Assembly: GCF_000004075.3 (NCBI RefSeq)
Contig: NC_026657.2
Span: 13,144,001-13,208,000, forward strand
Direction of reading: 5' to 3'
DNA: 64,000 nt
Source of the DNA: Cucumis sativus
Taxonomy: Eukaryota > Streptophyta > Magnoliopsida > Cucurbitales > Cucurbitaceae
Each line of letters opens with the position of its first letter. Position 1 is the first letter of the stretch. Positions 12,501 through 22,385 of this stretch are shown here, one piece after another. The position numbers and the translations under genes were made by a program. The notes beneath the pieces were generated by a model. That model searched no databases and was not told the origin of the DNA. It worked only from the letters and a program-made list of their open reading frames with translations.

Positions 12501-15500
12501 CAGAGTTTAAGGCCAGGCTGGACAAGGGCTTATGTTTTAAATGTAATGAAAGGACTCACCATGACATAGATGCACAATGAAGGAAAAAAGGGAGTTGATG
12601 TTATTCATTATGAATGAAGAAGAGAGTGTTGAGGAAGAAGATCGAACAGAGGAAAGTCCAGAGGAGGTGGTGAAATTGAAACAACTAAACCTCACAGATG
12701 GAATCAAAGTAGAGCTGAAGACAATCAGTGGATTGACAAATAAGGGAACCATGAAAATAAAGGGATATAAGAGGGAAGGAAGTGGTGGTACTAAACGACA
12801 GTGGAGCCACCCACAACTTTATACACCTCAAGACAGTAGAGACAAAAATTATACCGTTGGAGGAGGGAACTCAATTCAGAGTAACTATTGGGAATGGTGC
12901 GAGGTGCAAAGGAAGAGGAGTGTGTAGGAGGTTAGAGCTGAAACTGAAAGGACTCATCGTGGTCGCTAATTTTCTAGCTATTGAACTGGGAATGTGGATG
13001 TAATTTTGGGGATGGAGTGGCTTGCTACCACTGGTACTATGAAGATCCATTGGCCTTCCATAAATATGACGTTTTGGATAGGGACAAAACAAATTAGCCT
13101 TAAGGGGGATCTATCCCTTATTAGAGTCGAATGTTCCCTGAGAACCATTGAGAAAACATGGGAAAAGGAAGATCAAGGCTTCCTCTTGGAACTACAAAAC
13201 TATGACATAGAAATGAATGACGACCTGGAAGAAGAACAAGAAATTAAGGGGGACGAAGAAGATACACCCATGAGATTCTTGTTGCAACAGTATTTAGACA
13301 TTTTCGAAAACCCAAAAGGGTTACCTCCTAAGAGAGAAGTAGATCATCGAATCATGGTGATGCTTGAACAGAGACCGATTAACGTGAGGCCTTACAAATA
13401 TGGACACATTCAAAAGCAAGAGATTGAGAAATTAGTTGTGGAGATGCTTCAAGCAGGAGTGATAAGACCCAGTCATAGTCCTTATTCCAGTCCAGTCTTG
13501 TTAGTGAAGAAAAAGGATGGAGGGTGGAGATTTTGTGTAGATTACCGAAAGCTAAACCAGGTGACTACCTCTGACAAATTTCCTATCCCAAAGAACTGCG
13601 GGATGAATTGCAAGGAGCCACTATATTCTCAAAGATGGATTTGAAGTCTGTATCACCAAATAAGAAGGAAGATATTGAGAAGACTTTCAGAACTCACGAA
13701 GGCCATTATGAGTTCGTAGTTATGCCCTTCGGCCTCACGAGCGCACCTACCACCTTTCAGTCATTAATGAACCAGGTATTTAAACCTTTTTTGAGGCGTT
13801 GTGTATTGGTTTTTTTTTTACGATATACCTATGTATAGTTCAGATATCACGGAACATGAGAAGCACCTAGGAATGGTATTTGCGGTACTACGTTATCATT
13901 AGCTTTTTGCCAACAAGAAAAAGTGTGTTATAGCTTATTCTCAAATCCAGTACTTAGGACACTTGATTTCCAATAAGGGTGTAGAAGCCGACTAAGAGAA
14001 AATCCAAGATATGGTGAACTGGCCGCAACCGAAGGATGTTACTAGTTTGAGAGGATTCTTGGGCTTAACCAAATACTATCGAAGATTTGTGAAAGGGTAC
14101 GGGGAAATTGTGACTCCTAACTAAACTGTTACAAAAGAATTCCTTCCTATGGAATGAAGAGGCCACAATTGCCTTCAATAAGTTGAAGATAGCAATGACA
14201 ACCAAACCAGTGTTTGCACTACCTGATTGGAACCTACCTTTTATAGTTGAAACGGATGGCATCTGGAATAGGATTAGGGGCTGTGTTATCTCAGAACAAT
14301 CATCCCATCACCTTCTTTAGTCAAAAACTATCTCCTAGGGCACAAACCAAATCTATAAATGAGAGGGAACTTATGGTTGTAGTGCTCTCTGCGCAGAAAT
14401 GGGGACATTATCTTCTAGGGAAGAAGTTCACAATCATATCTGATCAGAAAGCGTTGAAATTTCTTTTAGAACAGAGAGAGGCACAACCCAAGTTCCAAAA
14501 GTGGTTGACCAAACTCCTAGGATATGATTTTGAGATTTTGTATCAACTGAGATTACAGAACAAAGCTATTGATGCCCTATCTCGGATAGAGCAACCCCTA
14601 GAACTCAATACCATGACTACCACTGGAATTGTGAATATGGAGTTAGTTGAAGAGGAGGTACAACAAGATGAAGATCTTAAGAAGATCATAGAAGAGTTGA
14701 AACAAAAGACTAAAGAGACAAGTAAATATTGTTGGGAGAATGGGAGACTATGGTATAAAAACAGGATAGTGTTGTCCAAACACTCATCACTGATATCGAA
14801 CTTGGTGCATACGTTTCATAATTCAGTTTTAGGAGGTCACACCGGATTTCTAAGGACATATAAGAGGATGAATGGAGAACTACATTGGAAAAGAATGAAA
14901 ACAGACGTCAAAAACTATGTTGAGCAATGTGAGATCTGCCAGAGGAATAAGTATGAAGCAACCAAGCCAGCAGGGGTTTTACAACCAATTCCAATAGCAA
15001 AGAAAATTCTAGAAGAATGGTCCATGAACTTCATTGAAGGGCTGTCAAAAGCTGGAGGGATGAATGTGATCATGGTGGTAGTTGATAGACTCAACAAGTT
15101 CTCGTATTTTATTACCTTGAAGCATCCTTTTACAGCCAAAAGAGTAGCTAAATTCTTCATTGACATAATAAGCAGCAGGCATGGCATACCAAAATCGACT
15201 ATCTCAAACAAGGATAAGATCTTCATCAGCAATTTTTGGAAGGAATTATTCGCTACTATGGGTACAGTCTTGAAGAGAAGTACAGCCTTTCACCCACAAA
15301 CCGACAAGCAAAGCGAAAGGGTAAATCAGTGTTTAAAAACATATTTGAGATGTTTCTGCAATGAACCCCATAATTGGGATAAATTCATTCCATGGGCTGA
15401 GTTGTGGTATAATACCACCTTTCATGCCTCCACGAGAAGCAATCCTTTCCGGATAGTGTATGGAAGACAACCCCCTCCACTGTTATCATATGGGAATAAA

Positions 15501-17918
15501 AAAACGCTGAACGATGAGGTAGAATCTATGCTGAAGGAAAGGGACTTGGCACTGAATGCATTGAAAGAGAATTTGAGCATAGCCCAAAATGGGATGAAAA
15601 AAATGGCGGATACTAGGAGAAGAGAGCTCAAATTCAAGGTTGGGGATGAGGTGTATCTGAAACTGAGACCCTACCGGCAACGTTCCTTAGCATGCAAGAG
15701 GAGTGAGAAATTGGCTCCTAAGTTCTATGGGCCGTACAAGATAATTGAGGAAATAGGTGAAGTAGTTTATAGACTCCAACTTCCCCCAGAAGCAGTGATA
15801 CACAATGTCTTCCACATCTCCAGGCTAAAACTCAAGTTAGGAAATCAGCAAGTGGTTCAACATCAACAACCCATATTGACTGAAGATTTCGAGCTGCAAC
15901 TATGGCCGGAAACTGTGCTAGGAGTTCGTTGGAACAAGGACCTCAAAGGCAACGAATGGTTGGTAAAGTGAAAAGATTCTGAGACTGAAGCTATGTGGGA
16001 AGCCGTTTACCAGATGAACCAGTAGTTCCTCACCTTTCACCTTGAGGACAAGGTGAACCTAGAACCGAGGGGTATTGTAAGGCCCCCAATCATTCATACG
16101 TATGTGAGAAAGAGTAGAAATGTAAATACACCTAATATTAATGAGGAGGAATGATTGGAGAAAAAGATTGTGTAGAGTAGGGCCCACAGGGAAGAATTTT
16201 AGGAAAGGCTTTAAATAGTGATTGATAGAGAGAGTGTAGCTGGGTTTTTTTTTTGTTATCTTTAAGAGAGTAGGTTGTTGTAGCCGGCAGGGGTCTCCAT
16301 TGATGTAAAAGGGGACTATTATGTTTCTTTTATGTTTTTCTTTCCTTGTTATCTTTATATCGTAGCTTGTGAACATCTTGGCATTTATGTATAAATAAAG
16401 AACACAAGAGTACCGTCTCTGTTTGCCATTGTTTGTGTGTTTTATTTGATATTTGGGATTGGTAGCCTGACAGCCAATTGCGATTCCGTAAATACCACAT
16501 ATTACAGTGGCTTATAAGAATAAAAAAAATATTGTCAATTAAGAGTTCTTTCTCATTGCATTAGGCTAAGTATTTTCTAATCATAAATTTATATTCAAGT
16601 CAGAATTTTTTTCAATTTATTACAATTTCTGGCCAGTGGGAGCAGTATAAGGACTAGAGACCCGTGGTTACTTAAACACTCGCATGCTGCATTGAACTGT
16701 GATTGCTTTGCCCCACACGCATATGGTACCAAGAAACTCATTGACAAAATTATTTAATAAAAAACAAATAATAAAAAGAGGAAAAGAAAGGAGCAAGCTC
16801 AAGCTAAGTACCAATGCACGTCGGAAGTGCAAGAATGCAAAAGCCGGCAGAAGCTGCTAGCATTGCCTATACTAGTTACATCCTCCGAAGTCCAAGCTGG
16901 ACGGTGATCTGTACATGCACACAACCAAACACAAGGAAGAAAATTAGTCTCAGCTATACATCCAAAAAAACACCGGATTTTCCAAAAACAAACGCTGCGT
17001 AATCGTTTGCTTCATTCAATTTAAGCAACCAAAAAAATTGTTTCATCTGCCACTAACACTTAATTCAAAGAAATTATAGAACACTTGTCTCAGCTTGGCA
17101 GCCAAGAAAATGCGGGGGGGACACCAAAAAGAAAGGCAATGGAATCTCGAGCTCCACTGTTTCAAACGGAAATCACATTAAGCAATCAAAACGAATGTTT
17201 CCTCTTTCGCTTTCCCTTATTTCCAACAGCATAGAAGAAAAATACTCTCAGCTCGGCAGCAAAGCAAAATGCTGGAGAAAACGCCAAAAAGAAAAGCTGT
17301 GGAATCTTAAGCTCCAAAGCTTATAATAGAATTCAGGTTAAGCAATAATAGCAATCGTTTCTCGCCCTCTTGCATTTAATTCGAAGAACATAGAAGAAAA
17401 ATAGTCAGCTAGTAAGGTTGATAGCCATGTAAAATGCAGAAAAAAGAACGCCAAAAAGAAAAGCCGTGGAATCTTAAACTCCAAAACTTTCAATAGAATT
17501 CAAGTTAAGCAATAATAACAATTGTTTCCTCTTTCTCTTTCGTCTAATTCGAAAGACATCTACGAAAATTAGTCAGCTAGTAAGCTTGGCAACAATGTAA
17601 AATGCAGGAAAAAGAACGCCAAAAACAAAAGATGTGGACTCTTAAGCTCCATTGATTTCAACAGAAAGCAAGTTAAGCAATCGTGGACTCTTGAGCTCCA
17701 TTGATTTCAACAGAAAGCAAGTTAAGCAATCAAAAGAAACGTTTCCTCTTTCACTTTCGTATAACTCGACCAAAAAACATGGATAAAAAAAAGTATAGCT
17801 CGTCTTCTGAAGTAAGTAATGGCGGGGAAGAAAGAGAGGGAGAATTACAGGACACGGCAGAGGAGTAGCAGAAGTTTGCGCCGGCGGGAAACCGAACGGC
17901 CAGAGCAGTTTCGATCAT
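576..17918 (-). CDS. At3g49140-like protein of unknown function (8 exons seen, 3' end beyond the window)
   Basis: Coding exons read on the minus strand: 17918-17849, 16908-16812, 10897-10675, 10110-10008, 9906-9839, 1460-1251, 1171-1046 and 911-576, together 411 codons with matching phases at every junction. The start [13 protein letters not shown] fits my memory of the Arabidopsis At3g49140 family, which databases often label PPR although no PPR repeat is visible. The middle holds a conserved block (TTRTIIEV, then FAGLINDEV and WPELPYVTD), a long Asp/Glu run coded by exon 6 and then [11 protein letters not shown]. Family members end in a DUF2470/HugZ-like split-barrel region, which should lie left of base 1. 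Function is unknown; the N terminus could be a plastid transit peptide. Two introns (16811-10898 and 9838-1461) are hugely enlarged by retroelements. The exon 6 donor is GTCTCT, a poor match to consensus, though the frame joins cleanly. An alternative start at 16863 was rejected. Confidence 0.8.
1262..1400 (-). repeat. Coding GAT/GAA/GAC trinucleotide repeat (acidic tract)
   Basis: Exon 6 of the At3g49140-like gene contains an imperfect Asp/Glu-coding trinucleotide array giving about 40 almost purely acidic residues with scattered Gly. On the other strand it gives a false poly-Ser reading frame. Such arrays often vary in length between lines. Confidence 0.8.
1600..4030. other. Left part of the large fifth intron: decayed repeats
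   Basis: No exon of the host gene is visible. At about 2440-2700 a plus-strand frame stays partly open ([17 protein letters not shown]) before breaking. The T-rich stretch that follows, ending near 3150 in TTTCCATTAAAAAG, looks like the tail of a retroelement. At 3380-3520 a short sequence around 'caagaagcaag' occurs twice. A poly(T) run lies at about 3860-3874. I cannot assign any of this to a family with confidence. Confidence 0.35.
4089..5694 (+). pseudogene. Ty1/copia polyprotein relic (gag fragment, RT, RNase H)
   Basis: The left end matches a copia gag (UBN2) segment ([20 protein letters not shown]). It runs almost directly into reverse transcriptase ([14 protein letters not shown] near 4410, DVKNVFFN near 4540, [13 protein letters not shown] near 4845) and RNase H ([25 protein letters not shown] near 5330-5490). 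Protease and integrase are missing, so there is a large internal deletion. The usual YVDD of the RT active site reads VYDIV near 4750, and several stops and frameshifts break the frame. The end ([12 protein letters not shown]) is the normal copia C terminus just before the polypurine tract GAGTGGGAG and the LTR. The element lies opposite in strand to the gene that hosts it and cannot move by itself. Confidence 0.88.
5695..5770 (+). repeat. Copia 3' LTR, left part (interrupted by a LINE)
   Basis: Begins TGTTAGAATTAG immediately after a polypurine tract and stops where the LINE starts. It resumes at 9540. A matching 5' LTR was not found in the window. Confidence 0.75.
5753..5770. repeat. Target-site duplication of the LINE, left copy
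   Basis: TAAGCTTGCTGTCTATTT, identical to 9522-9539. The repeated bases belong to the copia LTR, showing that the LINE came later. Confidence 0.9.
6033..7083 (-). pseudogene. LINE ORF2 endonuclease part, RT missing
   Basis: Starts [12 protein letters not shown], the typical N terminus of the apurinic-type endonuclease, and shows the QESK motif, GGDFNI and LDRFFIN. The frame changes once near 6730-6810 and a stop lies near 6467. The remaining frame ([15 protein letters not shown]) is the linker that normally precedes reverse transcriptase, which is not present. Confidence 0.8.
7395..9358 (-). pseudogene. LINE ORF1 (DUF4283-type nucleic-acid-binding protein), frame-broken
   Basis: The first frame covers 9358-8306 and starts [16 protein letters not shown]; a second frame runs on from about 8360 to 7395. 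The first part has the look of plant LINE ORF1 proteins ([18 protein letters not shown]), the second is Ser/Pro-rich. The change of frame falls close to a 25-bp direct duplication (copies starting at 8415 and 8440). The zinc-knuckle usual in this protein is not visible. Confidence 0.7.
9522..9539. repeat. Target-site duplication of the LINE, right copy
   Basis: Identical to the copy at 5753-5770. Confidence 0.9.
9540..9667 (+). repeat. Copia 3' LTR, right part
   Basis: Continues the LTR after the LINE insertion and ends TTTCAATA, a mutated form of the expected ...CA end. Joined to 5695-5770 it gives an LTR of about 200 bp. The end point is inferred from similar plant LTRs. Confidence 0.6.
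10510..10664. repeat. 78-bp tandem duplication beside a splice donor
   Basis: Two nearly identical copies, starting at 10510 and 10588, in the intron after exon 3 of the At3g49140-like gene. The second copy ends about 10 bases from the donor site at 10674. Confidence 0.85.
11162..11556 (+). repeat. 5' LTR of the Ty3 element
   Basis: Starts TGTAAGGCTCCC and ends GTAGCCTAACA, directly before the primer-binding site. It contains TATA-like and AATAAA-like sequence (ATAAATAAAG near 11476). Confidence 0.9.
11559..11570 (+). promoter_or_regulatory. Primer-binding site of the Ty3 element
   Basis: TGGTATCAAAGC, close to the usual TGGTATCAGAGC complementary to the 3' end of initiator tRNA-Met, two bases after the 5' LTR. 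Confidence 0.85.
11590..16023 (+). pseudogene. Ty3 gag-pol, degenerate, with chromodomain
   Basis: Gag begins near [16 protein letters not shown] and loses frame near 12000. The Cys/His knuckle near 12535 reads [10 protein letters not shown] and is cut. Protease shows [10 protein letters not shown] (12788). RT is readable from 13380 to 13860 ([15 protein letters not shown]), but its active-site box has a frameshift and reads FFYDI instead of FxDDI. RNase H and integrase lie in one long frame, 14247-15971. The integrase HHCC finger ([19 protein letters not shown]) is intact. However, the first two acidic residues of the D,D,E triad read Asn (SMNF, SNKD). The chromodomain starts WLVK and is cut by TGA at 15969, apparently replacing a Trp codon. 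Confidence 0.88.
16076..16472 (+). repeat. 3' LTR of the Ty3 element
   Basis: Starts TGTAAGGCCCCC and ends GTAGCCTGACA. It differs from the 5' LTR mainly by transitions, many of them C to T or G to A, as expected of methylated DNA. Confidence 0.9.
16955..17790. repeat. Tandem array of a ~165-bp unit in intron 1
   Basis: A block around 'acgccaaaaagaaaag' recurs at 17121 (slightly changed), 17281, 17448 and 17616, spacings of 160, 167 and 168 bases. A more diverged, partial copy lies left of the first. Each unit also carries 'gtggaatcttaagctcc' and 'gttaagcaat'. A 49-bp piece of the last unit is itself doubled (copies at 17634 and 17683). The array fills most of the first intron (17848-16909) of the At3g49140-like gene. 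Confidence 0.85.
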
Positions 17919-19200
17919 TCTTTAACCTTCTTTGTTCTTGGTAATGAGTTATTGAAGTAGGAGATCCACGGGCATTTTCGAGAGAAAATGTGTATTAGGA
18001 TGAGGTACCTGCTCTTCGTCTTGGCTTCACGTGGAAAATATCCTATGCGTCACTGAATATCCCATTTTCTGTACGAGCGAATAAACCTCTTCGGATCCTT
18101 ACGGCATTGCAGTCAAGCCCAATGGCAGCAGTTTATTGGGCTCGCATATCATATCCAGCCCATTAGCTTTTGAATTCTTTTATAGTTATTATATTGCGTA
18201 TAAATTTTTAAGATCAAATGTGTAGCAAACATCCTTTTTTAAAAAATTGGAATTGTAACAAACACTATCCACCATAGGAAAAACTCTTGTTGCTCGATAT
18301 TTGATATTTGTTATATAGTCTATCTTTCGTAAATTTATGTAAAATATGTCTTTATATTTGTAGACTTTTTATATAGTTGTTATAAATTATAATACTCTAA
18401 ATCTAATTGTCATATTTGTAACTATTCATTAACTTTAGATAGATTGTTTAATACATCATTCTTTGCGTAGTTCATTTAATTGTGGAACTATACATTGGCA
18501 TGTGATAAACATCTTAGTTCTTTTATTGAAAACGTTATTGAGATGTTTTTTATGTAACTTAAGTACTTGGGTGAATTGTATAAATATGAGGTTGACATGT
18601 GATGTACCCAATTGTTCTTCATTACCTATCTTCTCCTCACATTCGACAAAAAGAAGGATTGAACTGTTTAGGAATTAAACGATAATAACATAACCAATAG
18701 ACAAAAAACTTCACCTTCTTTAGAATTTTGAACCGAAGCTCTTTTTTCTTAGGTGCATGTACAATTACATTGTGAAATGGTAACTTATAACCTAATATGA
18801 TTTTTCTTACATTTCACGTTTGTTTAATGGACATGTAATGTTATTTTATTTTTATTTAGTAAAAGTTAAAATCTTATTTTGATCCCTAAATTTTGCATAT
18901 TATTTCATTTTGGTCTCTAAATCTTAAAAGGTGTTTGTTTTGGTCTAAGTTTTTTTGAAAAAAAATTATTTTAGTCGTTGTCATTACAACCTCGTTAGTT
19001 ATTAATCGGAAAGAGATATGGTTAATTTATTTCATAAATCTGACAAATGGCAGAAACGGATGGAAGAGTGAAACACTTTTAGAAGGGAAAGATTATATTG
19101 AAAATGACAAAAATCACATGTAAAATTTTAAAATGGTATAAGAAAAAAAAATAGTGAAATTATCTTTTGAAAAATGGGTTTTGAGATATTTGGGGGCAAT
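17919..19200. other. Divergent intergenic region
   Basis: Separates the minus-strand At3g49140-like gene from the plus-strand PPR gene, so it should hold both promoters. The first 150 bases next to the left gene are richer in G and C. At 18870-19010 runs like 'tttggtctctaaatcttaaaagg' resemble the ends of short plant transposons, but no second end was found. No further gene is visible. Confidence 0.5.
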
Positions 19201-19536
19201 TTTCCGTAGAAAAATTGGGAATGCTAATCATTTTCACTTCGATGACACACTCTCTAGCCCAAGCAACGCTCTCGTCCTTCTTGGCTTCCTACCGGTAAGC
19301 TCTCCCTTTCTCCTTATCTCTATTTCTCTCAACTTTCGTGCTTGGTTACTGAGAAAAATTCAAAAAGAAAACGAGAAATTTGTTCTTATATACGAAGTAT
19401 GCTTTGTGTGGACGATGAAATTTATTCATTTCCTTGAATAGCGATTTCGTGTTTTGCCTGGTTCCTCCTAGAGCTGGAAATTTTGATTTAAATTCGTTGA
19501 AATCTATTGACATTTGATCTCATTTGCTGGTTCAGG

Positions 19537-21484
19537 ATGCTTACTTTAGTTTACACTTTTCCAGTCACGTCCAAAAGGATAGAATCTGTAAATTTTTCCT
19601 GGTGTCCAAGCAGCTCGGTTGTAAGTCTTCTCGTCAGTTACTTCGCTGCTAGCGATGATAAACGGAAATTGGGTTTAATTTTTACGCAATTCCTGAAATT
19701 TTCTTTCACTTCTTACCCAAGAGTTATTTTGTAGGTATGCGCTGCAAAGGGTCCACGGCCGAGATATCCTCGGGTTTGGAAAACCAAAAAGAGGATCGGG
19801 ACTATATCCAAGGCAGCAAAACTTGTTGATTGTGTAAGCTCTCTTGTTCCTGTCTCACCAATCCTATATATCCTCCATCCATAAGTAGGGTGACATGATG
19901 CCTATTCAAATTGGATTTTCATAGTAGAAAATCTTTTCTTTCATCTTCATTGGGGGTATATTTGGGATGCATTTTCAGACTTTTGGAATTATTTTTGACA
20001 GCATAACCAAACATCAAGCAAATTTTAAATAGTACTTTTGATTTCCAACATAAATTTTCACCATATTTAAATTCAACACCAAAGTCACCCTTAATGTAAT
20101 GCAGTCTCTTTTTATTTGTTATATGATGTAACTCTAAATTTACCTTCATTCATGAGCTTGAGCTTTTGGTTTCAATGGGTGATTTAACATGGTATCTAAG
20201 TGGATGGTCTAGGTGATCCTCTATTCAAATCCATGCAACATTAGTTCCTTTTCAATCAATATGTTAGTTCCTTTTCAATTAATATTGATTTTCACTTGTT
20301 CGATAGTCTATATATTTCAAGCCACAAGTGAGGGGAGTGTTAGATGGAAAATTCAATGATCTAACATTGCTTCTTGTTGCTACTTTTGAACTTGTTAACT
20401 TCTGGGTCGACCTTTTTAAGTACTGACTTCGCATTTTAGGTAAAGGGACTGTCTAACGTCAAAGAGGAAGTCTATGGGGCTCTTGATTCCTTCATTGCCT
20501 GGGAACTAGAGTTTCCTCTTATTACAGTTAAGAAAGCCCTGAAGACCTTAGAGAACCAAAGAGAATGGAAGAGGATAATTCAGGTACATTCTTACATGTT
20601 TCTTTCATGTCCATTCTTGCTCTGCCCTTTTGTCCTGAGGATGTTGCTGACGAAATGAGTTAAGCAAAATGAGTATACTATTGTAGTTGACGAAATGGAT
20701 GCTAAGTAAAGGCCAGGGAAGAACAATGGGAAGCTATTTTACACTATTAAACGCATTAGCTGAAGATGGAAGACTTGATGAAGCTGAAGAGCTTTGGAAC
20801 AAATTGTTTTCTCAGCATCTGGAGAGCATTCCTCGCATATTCTTTCATAAAATGATATCCCTCTACTACGATCAGGCAATGCATGACAAGTTGTTTGAGG
20901 TATTTCGTTTTATTGCTACAGAAGTAGTTTCAACTGCATTGGTCACAAATCTCTAACCATTCCTTCCACTCCATATTGATTAAAAAAGGGATAAAAGTTA
21001 TGATACATGGTGCCGATATATCATTTTTAGTTCAATCATATTGAGTTCCATGGGTAACGAAATTTAACTATGATTGACTTAGGTATTTGCTGATATGGAG
21101 GAACTTGGAGTTCAGCCAAATATGGCAATTGTCACTAAGGTTGGAAACGTTTTCCAAGAGTTGGGTATGCTCGATAAATACAAAAAACTGATGAAGAAAT
21201 ATCCCCCACCGAAATGGGAATATCGTTACATCAAAGGAAAACGCGTCAAAATACGAGCTAAGTATCTGTCTGAAAATGGTAATTCAAACAATGGTTTAAG
21301 TGAGCATGCCAAAATGGAGCATAGTTCAACAAATTCAATAGATGAAGCTGAAATAACTTCCGAAGATTCCAGTCTCGAAGATGATGAGGATATGAGCGAA
21401 GATCCAGATGAAATTCTGGAAGATGAACATATGTGGAGCAAATCCAATTTTGAGCATGATTTCATGGGGCTTGGGCAATTGTAA
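19537..21484 (+). CDS. EMB1417: Pentatricopeptide-repeat protein, EMB1417 (At4g21190) type
   Basis: Exons 19537-19620, 19735-19833, 20440-20583, 20687-20899 and 21083-21484 join in phase 0 throughout and give 313 residues. A non-coding first exon probably ends at 19294 (donor GTAAGC), the ATG exon starting after TTCAG at 19536. The conserved core reads [20 protein letters not shown], then [14 protein letters not shown] and [20 protein letters not shown], followed by PPR-like helical pairs at about residues 110-205 ([27 protein letters not shown]). The C terminus is an acidic tail. In Arabidopsis loss of EMB1417 is embryo-lethal. Such short PPR proteins usually act on RNA in plastids or mitochondria; the N-terminal 40 residues could be a targeting peptide. 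It converges on the ERDJ2 gene, as I recall it does in Arabidopsis. Confidence 0.9.
19940..20100. mobile_element. MITE-like insertion in intron of the PPR gene
   Basis: The left edge 'gggtatatttgggatgc' and the right edge, read in reverse ('gggtgactttggtgttg'), are an imperfect inverted pair, with the phrase 'aaccaaacatcaagcaaatttt' inside, a style common in plant MITEs. Ends and target duplication are not clear. Confidence 0.4.
20180..20400 (+). mobile_element. TRIM-like miniature LTR element relic
   Basis: TTTAACA (end of a left LTR) is followed at 20190 by TGGTATCTAAG, a primer-binding-site form. About 140 bases later come a polypurine tract AGGGGAG (20331-20337) and TGTTAGATGG, the start of a right LTR at 20338. 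A primer site and a polypurine tract this close together, with no coding sequence between, are the mark of TRIM elements. The outer LTR limits were not resolved. It sits in the third intron, and its right LTR would end close to exon 4. A 24-base duplication ('ttagttccttttcaat') lies inside at 20241-20290. Confidence 0.5.
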
Positions 21485-21814
21485 ATATATACACATTGTA
21501 GTTCCTTGTCGAAGTTTGTCATAGCGTAGACTTTTATATCAGTTATTATTTGTAGTTTTAATAGACGAGATGACACATTGATCATAGAGCCAATTCCCTT
21601 TATTTCATCCTTGAATATTATAGTCCCCGATCCAACATATGGCCTAGGCTTATGATGAAACAAGGGAACAATTCTTGGTTTAAAATTTTCATTAACAAAA
21701 TATACGAACGTGGTCTTATAACTCATGAGGAAAAAAAAGGTTGCTGGTAAAGTGAAATGCTTTCAAATTTTATGAAATTTACAAAATAAAATTTAAGAAA
21801 AAAAACTACGTGTC

Positions 21815-22035
21815 TAGTAATCTGGCCACATATAACTCACAAGAAAATCCATCCATCCACGTAGAACTCACAAGAAATCACACTATTTTATTTCGAATAT
21901 AGATTTTCATTAATCTGTCCACGTTGATCTTACAAGAAATCACACAATATTTGGTTTGAAAAATACATTCTCAATAATCTGTTCACGTAGAACTCACAAG
22001 AAACGCGCAATATTTTCTGAAAAATAAATTCCACC
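21815..22035. repeat. Diverged tandem repeat between convergent gene ends
   Basis: The phrase 'cacgtagaactcacaagaaatcaca' recurs, with changes, four times at spacings of about 30-70 bases. It is downstream of the PPR stop codon. A 3' transcript end could lie here. Confidence 0.6.
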
Positions 22036-22385
22036 AATTTGTAAACACTTGGGAGTAAACAGATTACAAGTGATAAAAGTAAATTTAAACCAGTTCTACA
22101 GTGATTTTGAAAATATATTAGGTTTCATGGTGATTTTGAAAATGTCAATAGTCATTTGCTAAAATTGCCTAACATGTGAACTATGCTTGAGAATAGGGGC
22201 AATAAATATTGGTTTGATACTCTAACATAGTCTGTTTAAAAGTCAATCTCGTTGCCGTAAAACTTCTAAATTGATATAGAGACAAAAAGAAGAAGAAAAA
22301 AAGGTTCTAATGCTCTATCACTGTGTGGAAGGGGCCATTTACCCGCGGGAGGGGTTGGTTGTCTCACTAAATAACATATGGTTCT

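Larger units (their letters stand above)
11162..16472 (+). mobile_element. Ty3/gypsy retrotransposon with chromodomain, defective
   Basis: Two LTRs of about 396 bp enclose a tRNA-Met type primer-binding site (TGGTATCAAAGC) and a gag-pol region in the order gag, protease, RT, RNase H, integrase, chromodomain, which is the Ty3 order. By eye the LTRs differ at about 30 places (roughly 93 percent identical), so the insertion is not very recent. It sits in the second intron of the At3g49140-like gene in opposite orientation. The five bases on either side (GCTTG and GCCAA) do not form a clean target-site duplication. Confidence 0.92.

Noticed and set aside
14247..15971. Long open frame taken as a host protein
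   Set aside because: It is the RNase H and integrase part of the Ty3 element between the two LTRs.
16812..16863. Alternative start [16 protein letters not shown] in exon 2 of the At3g49140-like gene, with an extra 25-base exon at 16686-16662
   Set aside because: It needs a weak donor, while the start at 17918 gives a family-like N terminus and joins exons 1-3 in phase without it.
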